A stretch of DNA of 8,374 nucleotides from Paracoccaceae bacterium (lineage in GTDB: Bacteria > Pseudomonadota > Alphaproteobacteria > Rhodobacterales > Rhodobacteraceae), in contig PXDM01000366.1 of assembly GCA_003565055.1 (NCBI GenBank), forward strand, positions 1 through 8,374. The letters are read 5' to 3'. Numbering within the stretch: position 1 is the first letter of the stretch; every line of letters starts with the position of its first letter. The position numbers were made by a program, and so were the translations under genes. This document shows, piece by piece, positions 1 through 5,999 of this stretch. Below the pieces are notes generated by a model, which saw only the letters and a program-made list of their open reading frames with translations, did no database searches and had not been told where the DNA came from.

Positions 1-785
1 AGTCCCACATCGACGGTTCGGCCCAGATGCTGACGCCCGAACGCAGCATGGAGATCCAGCGCCTGCTGGGGTCCGACATCGTGATGGCCTTCGACGAATG
101 CACGCCGTTTCCGGCGGAACACGCCCAGGCGCAGGCGTCGATGGACCTGTCCATGCGCTGGGCCGAGCGGTCCCGCACGGCCTTTGGCGACCGGCCGGGC
201 CATGCGCTCTTCGGCATCCAGCAGGGCGGGCTTGAGCCGGATCTGCGCGCCGAGAGTGCCGAGGCGCTGCGCACCATTGGCTTCGAGGGCTATGCCATTG
301 GCGGGCTCGCGGTCGGTGAGGGGCAGGAGGCGATGTTCGGTGTGCTTGATTACGCGCCCGGCCAACTGCCCGAGGACAAGCCGCGCTATCTGATGGGGGT
401 GGGCAAGCCCGATGACATCGTCGGCGCGGTGGAGCGCGGCGTGGATATGTTCGATTGCGTGCTGCCCTCGCGGTCGGGGCGGACGGGGCAGGGCTGGACG
501 GCGCGGGGGTCGGTCAATCTGCGCAATGCGCGCCACCGCGATGATCCGCGTCCGCTGGAAGAGGGCTGCGATTGTCCTGCCTGCACGGGCTATAGCCGGG
601 CCTATCTGCATCATGTGATCAAATCCGATGAGATTATCGGCGCGATGCTGTTGACCTGGCATAATCTGCGATACTACCAGCGCTTGATGCAGGGCTTGCG
701 CGACGCCATTGCGGTGGGGCAACTCGTGGGTTTCGTGGCAGCGTTCCACGCAATGCGGGCCGAGGGCGATATCGAGCCGCTTTAA
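1..785 (+). CDS. tgt: tRNA-guanine transglycosylase (queuine/preQ1), 5'-truncated
   Basis: Bacterial TGT exchanges guanine at position 34 of GUN-anticodon tRNAs for preQ1, a step of queuosine synthesis in the cytosol. The frame is open from base 3 (bases 1-2 finish a codon), so 260 residues of a protein usually about 370-385 long are visible and the N-terminal third is outside the window. Seen in the fragment: SHIDGS at its start; FDECTPFP with the guanine-contacting Asp near residue 31; GGLAVGE; and MFDCVLPSR with the nucleophilic Asp near residue 151 (codon 453-455). The zinc site is complete: CxCxxC at residues 189-194 and His at about 220 (in TWHNL), the family's spacing of 26 residues after the last Cys. 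psd begins 16 bases downstream, so the two may be cotranscribed. Family assignment is very secure; nothing in the visible part is broken. Confidence 0.97.
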   Translation, partial: SHIDGSAQMLTPERSMEIQRLLGSDIVMAFDECTPFPAEHAQAQASMDLSMRWAERSRTAFGDRPGHALFGIQQGGLEPDLRAESAEALRTIGFEGYAIGGLAVGEGQEAMFGVLDYAPGQLPEDKPRYLMGVGKPDDIVGAVERGVDMFDCVLPSRSGRTGQGWTARGSVNLRNARHRDDPRPLEEGCDCPACTGYSRAYLHHVIKSDEIIGAMLLTWHNLRYYQRLMQGLRDAIAVGQLVGFVAAFHAMRAEGDIEPL

Positions 786-801
786 CGGATAAAGGACAGA
801 G

Positions 802-1500
802 ATGGCGCAGGACATGCTTTCGACGGTCGTCAAGCCGATCCACAAGGAGGGCTATAAATTCATCAGCATCTTTGCAGGTGTGACAGTGCTCCTGTTCCTG
901 CTCGCGCAGCCTTTGGGCTGGATCGGGGTCGGGCTGACGGTCTGGTGCTATTATTTCTTCCGCGATCCCGACCGCCATACCCCGATCCGCGAGGGGCTGA
1001 TGGTGAGCCCTGCCGATGGGGTGATCTCGCTGATCGAGCCTGCCGTGCCGCCTGCCGAGCTGGAAATGGGCGATCAGGCGCTGACGCGGGTGTCGGTCTT
1101 CATGAATGTGTTCAACTGCCATGTGAACCGGATGCCCATCGGGGGCAAGATCGCGAAGATCGCTTACCGGCCGGGGAAATTCCTGAATGCCTCGCTCGAC
1201 AAGGCGAGCGTGGACAATGAGCGCAATTCCATGGCGATCGAGATGGTCGACGGGCGCAAGATCGCGGTGGTGCAGATCGCGGGGCTCGTGGCGCGGCGGA
1301 TTCTGTGCGAGGTCGAGGAAGGCACGGCGCTGGAAACCGGCGCGCGCTTCGGGATGATCCGCTTCGGCAGCCGCGTCGATGTCTATCTGCCCGAGGGTGT
1401 GGAGCCGCTGGTGGCGCTCGGCCAGACGATGATTTCCGCCGAGACCGTGATCGCGGATCTGACCAGCGCCGAGCCGCGCCGGATTGCGGATATTCGCTGA
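802..1500 (+). CDS. psd: Phosphatidylserine decarboxylase proenzyme (short type)
   Basis: Psd decarboxylates phosphatidylserine to phosphatidylethanolamine at the inner membrane, using a pyruvoyl group made by self-cleavage. The 232-residue protein fits the short class of the family. A hydrophobic segment at residues about 21-52 should anchor it to the membrane. The catalytic landmarks are visible: PADG (Asp72), NVFNCHVNR (His107) and FGS near the C-terminus, where cleavage between Gly189 and Ser190 would convert Ser190 to the pyruvoyl group and release a small alpha subunit of about 43 residues. The start ATG at 802 follows an AAAGGA ribosome binding site (791-796). The next gene, pssA, makes its substrate and starts one base after the stop codon, so the two form a phosphatidylethanolamine synthesis unit. 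Assignment by motif is strong. Confidence 0.96.
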   Translation: MAQDMLSTVVKPIHKEGYKFISIFAGVTVLLFLLAQPLGWIGVGLTVWCYYFFRDPDRHTPIREGLMVSPADGVISLIEPAVPPAELEMGDQALTRVSVFMNVFNCHVNRMPIGGKIAKIAYRPGKFLNASLDKASVDNERNSMAIEMVDGRKIAVVQIAGLVARRILCEVEEGTALETGARFGMIRFGSRVDVYLPEGVEPLVALGQTMISAETVIADLTSAEPRRIADIR

Positions 1501-1501
1501 G

Positions 1502-2236
1502 ATGGCCCCGCGCGACCGCCTGACGCTGCTGCATCTGGTCCCGAATCTGGTGACGATCTTGGGCATGTGCGCGGGTTTGAGCGCGATTCGCTTCACTTTC
1601 GACGAGCGATTCGAACTGGCCGCGGCGCTGATCATTTTCGCCGCTGTCATGGACGGGATCGACGGGATGCTGGCGCGCAAGCTCAATGCGGCGAGCTCTT
1701 TCGGTGCGGAGCTCGACAGTTTCGCCGATTTCGTCAGTTTCGGGGTCGCGCCGGGTTTTCTGGTCTTCGGCTATGCGCTCGCCGAGCCGATGGCCGGGGT
1801 GGGCTGGATTTTCGTGCTGATTTTCGCGGTCTGCTGTTGCCTGCGGCTCGCGCGGTTCAATATCTCGCGCGGGGCGACGGATGACGCGCCTGCGCGTCAT
1901 TTCGTGGGGGTTCCTGCCCCGGCCGGCGCGATGCTGGGGCTGTTGCCGGTCTATCTGGGGCTTTCGGGCCTGTTTGATCCGTCGCGGTTGCCCTTTCTGG
2001 CGGCGCTGTATCTGGCGGGGATCGGGCTTCTGATGGTCTCGCGTTTGCCGACGCCCTCGCTCAAGGGTATCCGGATCGCGCGCGAAAACGCGGTCTGGGT
2101 GCTGATCGCCATGACCGGGTTTGCTGGGCTTCTGGTGCTGCGGACCTGGGCCACGCTTCTGGTGATTGACCTGATCTATCTGGCGTTTCTGGGCGTTCTG
2201 GCTTTGCGTCAGATGCGCGATGCGAAAGCGCGATAA
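1502..2236 (+). CDS. pssA: CDP-diacylglycerol--serine O-phosphatidyltransferase
   Basis: PssA condenses CDP-diacylglycerol with serine to give phosphatidylserine and CMP; Psd, encoded just upstream, then decarboxylates the product. The protein is a polytopic membrane enzyme of the CDP-alcohol phosphatidyltransferase family. The signature D-G-x2-A-R-x8-G-x3-D-x3-D is exact at residues 54-76 (DGMLAR, then G and two Asp), and several hydrophobic helices follow to the C-terminus. I chose the ATG at 1502 (244 residues), because MAPRDRLTLLHLVPNLVT is a normal start for alphaproteobacterial PssA. The frame is open further up to a TTG at 1484 that would add six residues inside psd. The ATG lies one base beyond the psd stop codon and has no strong ribosome binding site, which suggests translational coupling. 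Function is secure; the exact start is slightly less so. Confidence 0.95.
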   Translation: MAPRDRLTLLHLVPNLVTILGMCAGLSAIRFTFDERFELAAALIIFAAVMDGIDGMLARKLNAASSFGAELDSFADFVSFGVAPGFLVFGYALAEPMAGVGWIFVLIFAVCCCLRLARFNISRGATDDAPARHFVGVPAPAGAMLGLLPVYLGLSGLFDPSRLPFLAALYLAGIGLLMVSRLPTPSLKGIRIARENAVWVLIAMTGFAGLLVLRTWATLLVIDLIYLAFLGVLALRQMRDAKAR

Positions 2237-2261
2237 CTCGCGGCTGTGATGCGTTTTCGGC

Positions 2262-2290
2262 TTGACGGCACGGGTCGGATTGCGTAGGTC
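2262..2290 (+). promoter_or_regulatory. Candidate promoter of the tRNA-Asp gene
   Basis: A TTGACG hexamer at 2262-2267 (five of six matches to the -35 consensus, preceded by C as is common in alphaproteobacteria) is followed after 17 bases by TAGGTC at 2285-2290, a weak -10. Transcription would start near 2297, only about five bases before the mature tRNA 5' end. The -35 and the position are persuasive; the -10 is poor, so this is a candidate only. Confidence 0.5.
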
Positions 2291-2301
2291 GGGCGCATCG
2301 C

Positions 2302-2378
2302 GCGGTTGTAGCTCAGTTGGTTAGAGTACCGGCCTGTCACGCCGGGGGTCGCGGGTTCGAGCCCCGTCAACCGCGCCA
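2302..2378 (+). tRNA. tRNA-Asp(GTC)
   Basis: The 77-base sequence folds into a complete cloverleaf. The acceptor stem GCGGTTG (2302-2308) pairs fully with CAACCGC (2368-2374). The D arm starts GCTC at 2311. The anticodon stem CCGGC (2329-2333) pairs with GCCGG (2341-2345) around the loop CTGTCAC, which gives anticodon GTC (2336-2338) for aspartate. The variable loop is GGGTC. The T arm GCGGG/CCCGT encloses TTCGAGC (2356-2362). The discriminator base is G2375 and CCA (2376-2378) is encoded in the gene. G at position 34 also makes this tRNA a substrate of the TGT enzyme encoded at the start of the window. The gene stands alone between pssA and its own terminator. Confidence 0.98.
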
Positions 2379-2384
2379 CTTTCA

Positions 2385-2420
2385 AAAAGCCCCTGCCTTG
2401 CGGCGGGGGTTTTTGTTTTG
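2385..2420 (+). terminator. Intrinsic terminator of the tRNA-Asp gene
   Basis: An inverted repeat begins six bases after the tRNA CCA end. AAAAGCCCCTGCC (2385-2397) pairs with 2402-2414 around the loop TTGC, with eight consecutive GC-rich pairs (one G-T wobble) followed by a G-T and four A-T pairs, and runs into a T-rich tail. This is a textbook rho-independent terminator and shows that ubiB-like transcription has to start separately downstream. Confidence 0.88.
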
Positions 2421-2468
2421 CCGCGCGTGGCGCTGGATTTCGTGGTTTTGCGCCCCATCTCTGCGCGC

Positions 2469-3773
2469 ATGAGTGAGTTTCGCCCCCGTTCTGTCCCTGA
2501 ACGTGCCCTGGCGCGCAACCTGCATCTGGGGCGGGTTGCCGGGGGGATGCTGGGCGCGACGCTTGGCACTGCCATGGGACAGGTTCTGCGGGGCAATCGT
2601 CCTGATCTGGCTCAGGCGGCGCTGAGCCCTGCGAATGCGCTGCGGCTCGCAGGCGGGCTTGCGCATCTGCGCGGGGCGGCCATGAAGCTGGGGCAGATGC
2701 TGTCGATGGAAAATGGCATGATCCTGTCGCCAGAGCTGACGGCGATCCTCGGCAAGCTGCAGGCCGAGGCCCCGGCGATGCCGCCGCGCCAGCTCAAGGC
2801 CATGCTGAGCGCGGAATGGGGACACGACTGGATGCGGCATTTCGCGCGTTTCGATGTGCGGCCCATCGCGGCGGCCTCTATCGGGCAGGTGCATCGCGCG
2901 GTTCTGCGCGATGGGCAGGTGTTGGCGATCAAGGTGCAGTTTCCCGGTGTCGCCGCGAGCATCGACAGCGATATTGCGACGCTGGGACGGTTGATGCGTA
3001 TGCCGGGCGTGCTGCCGCGTGATCTCGACATTGCGCCGCTGCTCGATGAGGGGCGCGCGCAACTGCATGAGGAGGCGGATTACATCCGCGAGGCGCAGGC
3101 GCTTGCGGAGTATGGGGCGGCGCTGGCAGACGATCCGGCCTTCATCGTGCCACGGCTTCACGCTGATCTGTCGACCCGCCGCGTGTTGGCGATGGAATTT
3201 ATCTACAGCCAGCCGATTGATGCGCTTCTCGACGCGCCGCAGGCCCAGCGCGACCGTGCGGCGCGTGATCTGATCACGCTCGTCCTGCGTGAGATTTTTG
3301 CGCTGGGTCAGATGCAGACCGACCCGAATTTCGCCAATTACCGGCTGGCACCGGATGGGCGCATCGTGTTGCTGGATTTCGGCGCGACGCGGGCCATCGT
3401 GCCCGATGTGGCGGCGCGCTACCGCGCGCTTTTACATGCGCTTCTCGCGCAGGACCGGGCGGTGGTCAGGGATCTGATGGCGCGCATCGGCTATTTCAGC
3501 GCTGCGCAACCTGCAGAGCGGCAGGCCCTGATCAGTGAGCTGGCGCTTCAGGCCAGCGCGCCCTTGCGCGCGGACGGGGCCTATGATTTCGGGACCTCGA
3601 CGCTGATCGCGGATCTGGCTCTGGCGGGCTCGGAGCTGGGGCAGGCGCGGGATTTCTGGCATGTGCCGCCTGCGGATATGCTGTTCATGCATCGCAAAAT
3701 CGGCGGCATGTTCCTTCTGGCGCAACGGTTGCAGGCGCATGTCGCTCTGCGCCCGCTGGTCAGTGTCTGGTAG
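2469..3773 (+). CDS. ABC1/UbiB-family atypical kinase (COQ8/ADCK3-like)
   Basis: Members of this family are protein-kinase-like ATPases that support ubiquinone biosynthesis. The 434-residue protein carries the diagnostic elements: KxGQ at residues 73-76 in AAMKLGQMLSM; the Ala-rich nucleotide loop AAASIGQVH at 134-142, in place of a kinase Gly-rich loop; the ATP-anchoring Lys155 in LAIKVQ; a Glu/Asp pair near 201-204 (EEADYIRE); the catalytic-loop equivalent QTDPNFAN at 283-290 with Asp285 and Asn290; and DFG at 303-305. QTDPNFAN and DFGATR are the COQ8/ADCK3 forms rather than the HxDPHPGN form of long UbiB. It also lacks UbiB's C-terminal membrane helices. The ATG at 2469 is preferred; an upstream TTG at 2418 lies in the tRNA terminator tail. 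No strong ribosome binding site is visible. A role in quinone synthesis is inferred from the family only; no ubi gene is adjacent. Confidence 0.9.
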   Translation: MSEFRPRSVPERALARNLHLGRVAGGMLGATLGTAMGQVLRGNRPDLAQAALSPANALRLAGGLAHLRGAAMKLGQMLSMENGMILSPELTAILGKLQAEAPAMPPRQLKAMLSAEWGHDWMRHFARFDVRPIAAASIGQVHRAVLRDGQVLAIKVQFPGVAASIDSDIATLGRLMRMPGVLPRDLDIAPLLDEGRAQLHEEADYIREAQALAEYGAALADDPAFIVPRLHADLSTRRVLAMEFIYSQPIDALLDAPQAQRDRAARDLITLVLREIFALGQMQTDPNFANYRLAPDGRIVLLDFGATRAIVPDVAARYRALLHALLAQDRAVVRDLMARIGYFSAAQPAERQALISELALQASAPLRADGAYDFGTSTLIADLALAGSELGQARDFWHVPPADMLFMHRKIGGMFLLAQRLQAHVALRPLVSVW

Positions 3774-3819
3774 ATCTCTGAACTCAGTGCCTGTTCAAGC
3801 TCACCCTGCGAGACCGGAT

Positions 3820-3836
3820 GCGCAGGCGCGCTTTTT
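3820..3836 (+). terminator. Possible weak terminator after the ABC1 kinase gene
   Basis: GCGC (3820-3823) and GCGC (3828-3831) can form a four-pair stem around AGGC, followed directly by five T residues. ACCGG (3813-3817) and CCGGT (3839-3843) could pair around it as an alternative outer stem usable from either strand. The position suits two convergent genes ending at 3773 (+) and 3852 (-), but the stem is short. Confidence 0.35.
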
Positions 3837-3851
3837 CCCCGGTGGCGTGAT

Positions 3852-3965
3852 CTAGAGCTCTTCGTGACCGTTGGGTGTGGTCAAGAGTCCGCTGTAAAAT
3901 CCGAGTCCGTAGGACAACACCATATAGGCGTAGAGCGTAGCAAAGACGGAAATCAGTTCGTTCAT
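3852..3965 (-). CDS. Small membrane protein, 37 residues, unknown function
   Basis: I do not recognise this protein. Reading the minus strand from ATG at 3965 to TAG at 3854-3852 gives 37 residues beginning MNELISVFATLYAYM and ending PNGHEEL. Residues about 5-28 are almost entirely hydrophobic or aromatic, with Gly and Ser and no charge, as expected for a single membrane helix; the tail is acidic. A GAGGG Shine-Dalgarno sequence (plus-strand 3975-3979) lies nine bases before the ATG, and an in-frame TGA only 15 bases upstream fixes the start. About two thirds of codons end in G or C, like a real gene and unlike the A/T-richer flanks. It is divergent from the metal-importer operon and convergent with the ABC1 kinase gene. 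A link to metal uptake is suggested by position only. Confidence 0.6.
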   Translation of the reverse strand: MNELISVFATLYAYMVLSYGLGFYSGLLTTPNGHEEL

Positions 3966-4169
3966 TGTAATGGACCCTCACAAATCCAAAAACTGTGATC
4001 TTCTTATGTCCCGATCTTGTATGAAATCTGTTGCAGCCTCATGACGTTCTTTATCTCACAGGTTGTACGCCTTTCCCCAGTAGTTGCGCAACTGCGTTGC
4101 TCATATTCTGAGCATTTTGATGATTTTCACGCATCTGTTTACGCCATACCTGAGATTGAGGCAATGTAC

Positions 4170-4197
4170 TTGCAAACGCTTCTCATTTGCATATTTT
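4170..4197 (+). promoter_or_regulatory. Candidate promoter of the metal-importer operon
   Basis: TTGCAA at 4170-4175 (four of six matches to TTGACA) and TATTTT at 4192-4197 (four of six matches to TATAAT) are spaced by 16 bases. Transcription would begin near 4204, leaving a leader of about 27 bases that includes the strong GAGGAGAG ribosome binding site at 4221-4228. The spacer between the two hexamers is filled by a palindrome, as expected for a repressible promoter. Confidence 0.55.
4171..4191. promoter_or_regulatory. Operator-like palindrome TGCAAA-N9-TTTGCA (possible Fur/Mur-family site)
   Basis: The arms TGCAAA (4171-4176) and TTTGCA (4186-4191) are perfect inverted repeats nine bases apart. 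The element overlaps the -35 and abuts the -10 of the importer promoter, so a bound protein would block RNA polymerase. Fur/Mur regulators of alphaproteobacteria recognise AT-rich palindromes that often contain TGCAAA-like half-sites and control manganese importers of the Sit type; assigning this site to Mur, Fur or Zur is inference from that resemblance. No regulator gene is in the window. Confidence 0.55.
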
Positions 4198-4230
4198 GGT
4201 TTGGCGAATCGGTGGGCTTCGAGGAGAGAA

Positions 4231-5211
4231 ATGCTGGCGGATAAAATACGCATGACCGCGCTTGCTGCGGTGATGGGACTCGCGACCATTGCACCGGCGC
4301 AGGCGAGCCCGCTGAACATTCTGACAACCATCGGGATGATCGCGGATATCGCGGCTGATGTTGCCGGGGACTGCGCCGAGGTCAGCGCGCTCCTTGGTGC
4401 GGGCAGCGATCCGCATTCCTATCGTGCGACGCCCGGCGATGTGACGCGGCTCGCACAGGCGGATCTGGTGCTCTATCTCGACCCGGCGCTGGAATCCCGT
4501 CTGGCCGAGGTGCTGGCGGGGTTTTCGCGCCGCACCCCGACGCTCGGGCTGTTGCGCGCGACATTCGATGCGGGCGATCTTCTCGAAGACCCGGACGCAC
4601 CGGGCGCGGTGGATCCGCATTTGTGGATGGATGTCAGCCGTTGGGCGCAGATCGCGCCCGTGATCGCCGGGGCCGTGGCCGAGCAGCGCCCCGATTGTGC
4701 AGAGGCGATGGCGGAACGTGTCGCCGGGCTCGATGCACGGCTCGATGCGCTGCATGTCTGGGTGAGCGCGGCCATCGGCTCGATCCCCGAAGGCCAGCGC
4801 ATGCTGGTCACGGCGCATGATGCCTTTCATTATTTCGCCGATGCTTACGGGATGGAAGCGAGCGAGGCCATCGAGGGGATTTCGACCGAATCCGAGGCGA
4901 GCATCGGTGATATCCGCGCCGTGGCGGCCTTCGTTGTGGAAAACGCCGTCCCTGCGGTCTTTGTCGAGACGACGATCAATCCGCGCACGATCGAGGCGCT
5001 GGTTGCGGAACTGCGCAGCCAGGGCCATGCGGTCACGATCGGCGGCGCGCTTTTCTCGGATGCGATGGGCGGGCCGGGGACGCCTGAGGGCACCTATATC
5101 GGCATGATCCGCGCGAATACGCAGGTCGTTGTGGAGGCGCTGGGCGGCACGCTGCCCGACTGGCCCGAGGCGCTGGCGGATTGGGCTGAGACATGGGGGC
5201 TGGCGGAATGA
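4231..5211 (+). CDS. troA: Periplasmic metal-binding protein of an ABC importer (TroA/ZnuA/SitA family)
   Basis: This is a cluster A-I (SBP_bac_9) binding protein that captures a divalent metal in the periplasm for the ATPase and permeases encoded downstream. The 326-residue protein begins with a signal peptide (positive start, hydrophobic core at 8-21) with likely cleavage after AQA, near residue 25; there is no lipobox Cys. The expected ligands are His62 (SDPHSY), His130 (VDPHLW), His196 (TAHDAF) and Asp277 (LFSDAMG). A His at the third position is as in TroA and ZnuA, whereas typical Mn-only proteins such as PsaA have Glu. The long His-rich loop of ZnuA is absent. The C-terminal stretch around GGALFSDAMG and EGTYIGM closely resembles TroA. 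The ATG at 4231 follows GAGGAGAG. Zn, Mn and Fe cannot be separated by sequence; the symbol denotes the family. Confidence 0.9.
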   Translation: MLADKIRMTALAAVMGLATIAPAQASPLNILTTIGMIADIAADVAGDCAEVSALLGAGSDPHSYRATPGDVTRLAQADLVLYLDPALESRLAEVLAGFSRRTPTLGLLRATFDAGDLLEDPDAPGAVDPHLWMDVSRWAQIAPVIAGAVAEQRPDCAEAMAERVAGLDARLDALHVWVSAAIGSIPEGQRMLVTAHDAFHYFADAYGMEASEAIEGISTESEASIGDIRAVAAFVVENAVPAVFVETTINPRTIEALVAELRSQGHAVTIGGALFSDAMGGPGTPEGTYIGMIRANTQVVVEALGGTLPDWPEALADWAETWGLAE

Positions 5212-5999
5212 CGCTCGGGCCGCCCATGCGTGAACATCAGTTGCACGAGCCGGATCAGGCGCTCCATGTCGAGGATCTGACGGTCAGCTACGGCGATGCG
5301 CCTGCGCTCTGGGATATCGACCTCGACATCCCGCCGGGGGTGATGTGCGCGATCATCGGGCCGAACGGGGCGGGAAAATCGACGCTGATCAAGGCCGCGC
5401 TGGGCTTGGTCCGGCCTGTGGCAGGGCATGTGCGGTTTTTGGGGCGGCCTGTGGCGCAGATGCGCGGCCAGATCGGCTATGTGCCGCAGCGCCATAGCGT
5501 GGACTGGGATTTCCCGACATCTGTGCGCGATGTGGTCGAGATGGGGCTCTATCGCAGTCTCGGCTGGTTCCGCAGGCCGGGTCGCGAGGCCCGCGCCCGC
5601 GCGCTGGCGGCGCTCGCGGAAGTGGGGATGCAGGATTATGCCGACCGCCAGATCAGCCAGCTTTCGGGCGGGCAACAGCAGCGTGTCTTCATCGCCCGCG
5701 CGCTGGTGCAGGACGCGCCGATCCTGATCCTCGACGAGCCGATGGCAGGCGTTGATGCGGCGACCGAGGTCGTGATCATCGCGCTTCTCAAGCGCCTGCG
5801 CGATGCGGGGCGCACTGTGATCGTGGTGCATCACGACCTGACGACGGTGCAGAGTTATTTCGACTGGATGGTGATGCTCAATATCCGCATCATCGCGCAA
5901 GGCCCGGTGCGCGAAACCTACACGCCCGACAATCTGCGCGCCGCTTACGGGCGGCATCTGGCGCTGATCACCCATCCGGCGGAGGGGGCCGTCGAGTGA
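5208..5999 (+). CDS. troB: Metal ABC importer ATP-binding protein
   Basis: This is the cytoplasmic ATPase that powers the importer. The 263-residue protein has the full nucleotide-binding set: Walker A GPNGAGKST at 51-59, Q-loop Gln94 in YVPQR, signature LSGGQ at 152-156, Walker B ILILDE at 172-177 and the switch His209 in VVHHD. YVPQRHSVDWDFPTSV, just after the Q-loop, is typical of Mn/Zn-type (ZnuC/MntB/TroB) ATPases. The ATG at 5208 overlaps the binding-protein stop codon as ATGA, with GGCGGA at 5202-5207 as ribosome binding site, which is why it is preferred over in-frame ATGs at 5193 and 5226. The overlap implies translational coupling with troA. Function as a metal-importer ATPase is secure from sequence and neighbours; the metal is not. 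Confidence 0.94.
   Translation: MTLGPPMREHQLHEPDQALHVEDLTVSYGDAPALWDIDLDIPPGVMCAIIGPNGAGKSTLIKAALGLVRPVAGHVRFLGRPVAQMRGQIGYVPQRHSVDWDFPTSVRDVVEMGLYRSLGWFRRPGREARARALAALAEVGMQDYADRQISQLSGGQQQRVFIARALVQDAPILILDEPMAGVDAATEVVIIALLKRLRDAGRTVIVVHHDLTTVQSYFDWMVMLNIRIIAQGPVRETYTPDNLRAAYGRHLALITHPAEGAVE

Larger units (their letters stand above)
3966..4230. other. Divergent intergenic regulatory region
   Basis: These 265 bases separate the start of the minus-strand small ORF from the start of the importer operon and are clearly less GC-rich than the genes. They contain the operon's candidate promoter and operator (listed separately), a perfect 12-base palindrome AGTTGCGCAACT at 4082-4093 and an inverted repeat GCTCA-N5-TGAGC at 4099-4113. 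No promoter for the minus-strand ORF could be assigned with confidence. No credible additional ORF is seen. Confidence 0.7.

Noticed and set aside
634..1686. Minus-strand open frame of 350 codons opposite psd and pssA
   Set aside because: Antisense shadow of two securely identified genes; low-complexity Arg/His/Asp-rich translation.
2418..2468. N-terminal extension of the ABC1 kinase from a TTG codon
   Set aside because: The extension would begin inside the T-rich tail of the tRNA terminator, so it is unlikely to be transcribed with a usable ribosome binding site.
2382..3161. Minus-strand open frame opposite the ABC1 kinase gene
   Set aside because: It runs through the tRNA terminator on its antisense strand, is Arg/Gln/His-rich and shadows a gene with complete family motifs.
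3784..3981. Minus-strand 65-codon frame overlapping the 37-residue ORF in another frame
   Set aside because: Its GTG start lies within the Shine-Dalgarno region of the better ORF and the translation is Arg-rich without a membrane or domain pattern.
3993..4061. CTGTGA and TCACAG as a distant inverted repeat
   Set aside because: Six-base arms separated by 57 bases are expected by chance and have no matching function here.
4084..4230. N-terminal extension of the binding protein by 49 residues
   Set aside because: It would run through the promoter palindrome and displace the signal peptide; the ATG at 4231 has a strong GAGGAGAG site and gives a normal signal peptide.
4017..4244. Plus-strand 75-codon frame in the importer leader
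   Set aside because: It overlaps the troA ribosome binding site and start, lacks its own Shine-Dalgarno sequence and covers the promoter/operator; it looks like chance reading through a low-GC spacer.
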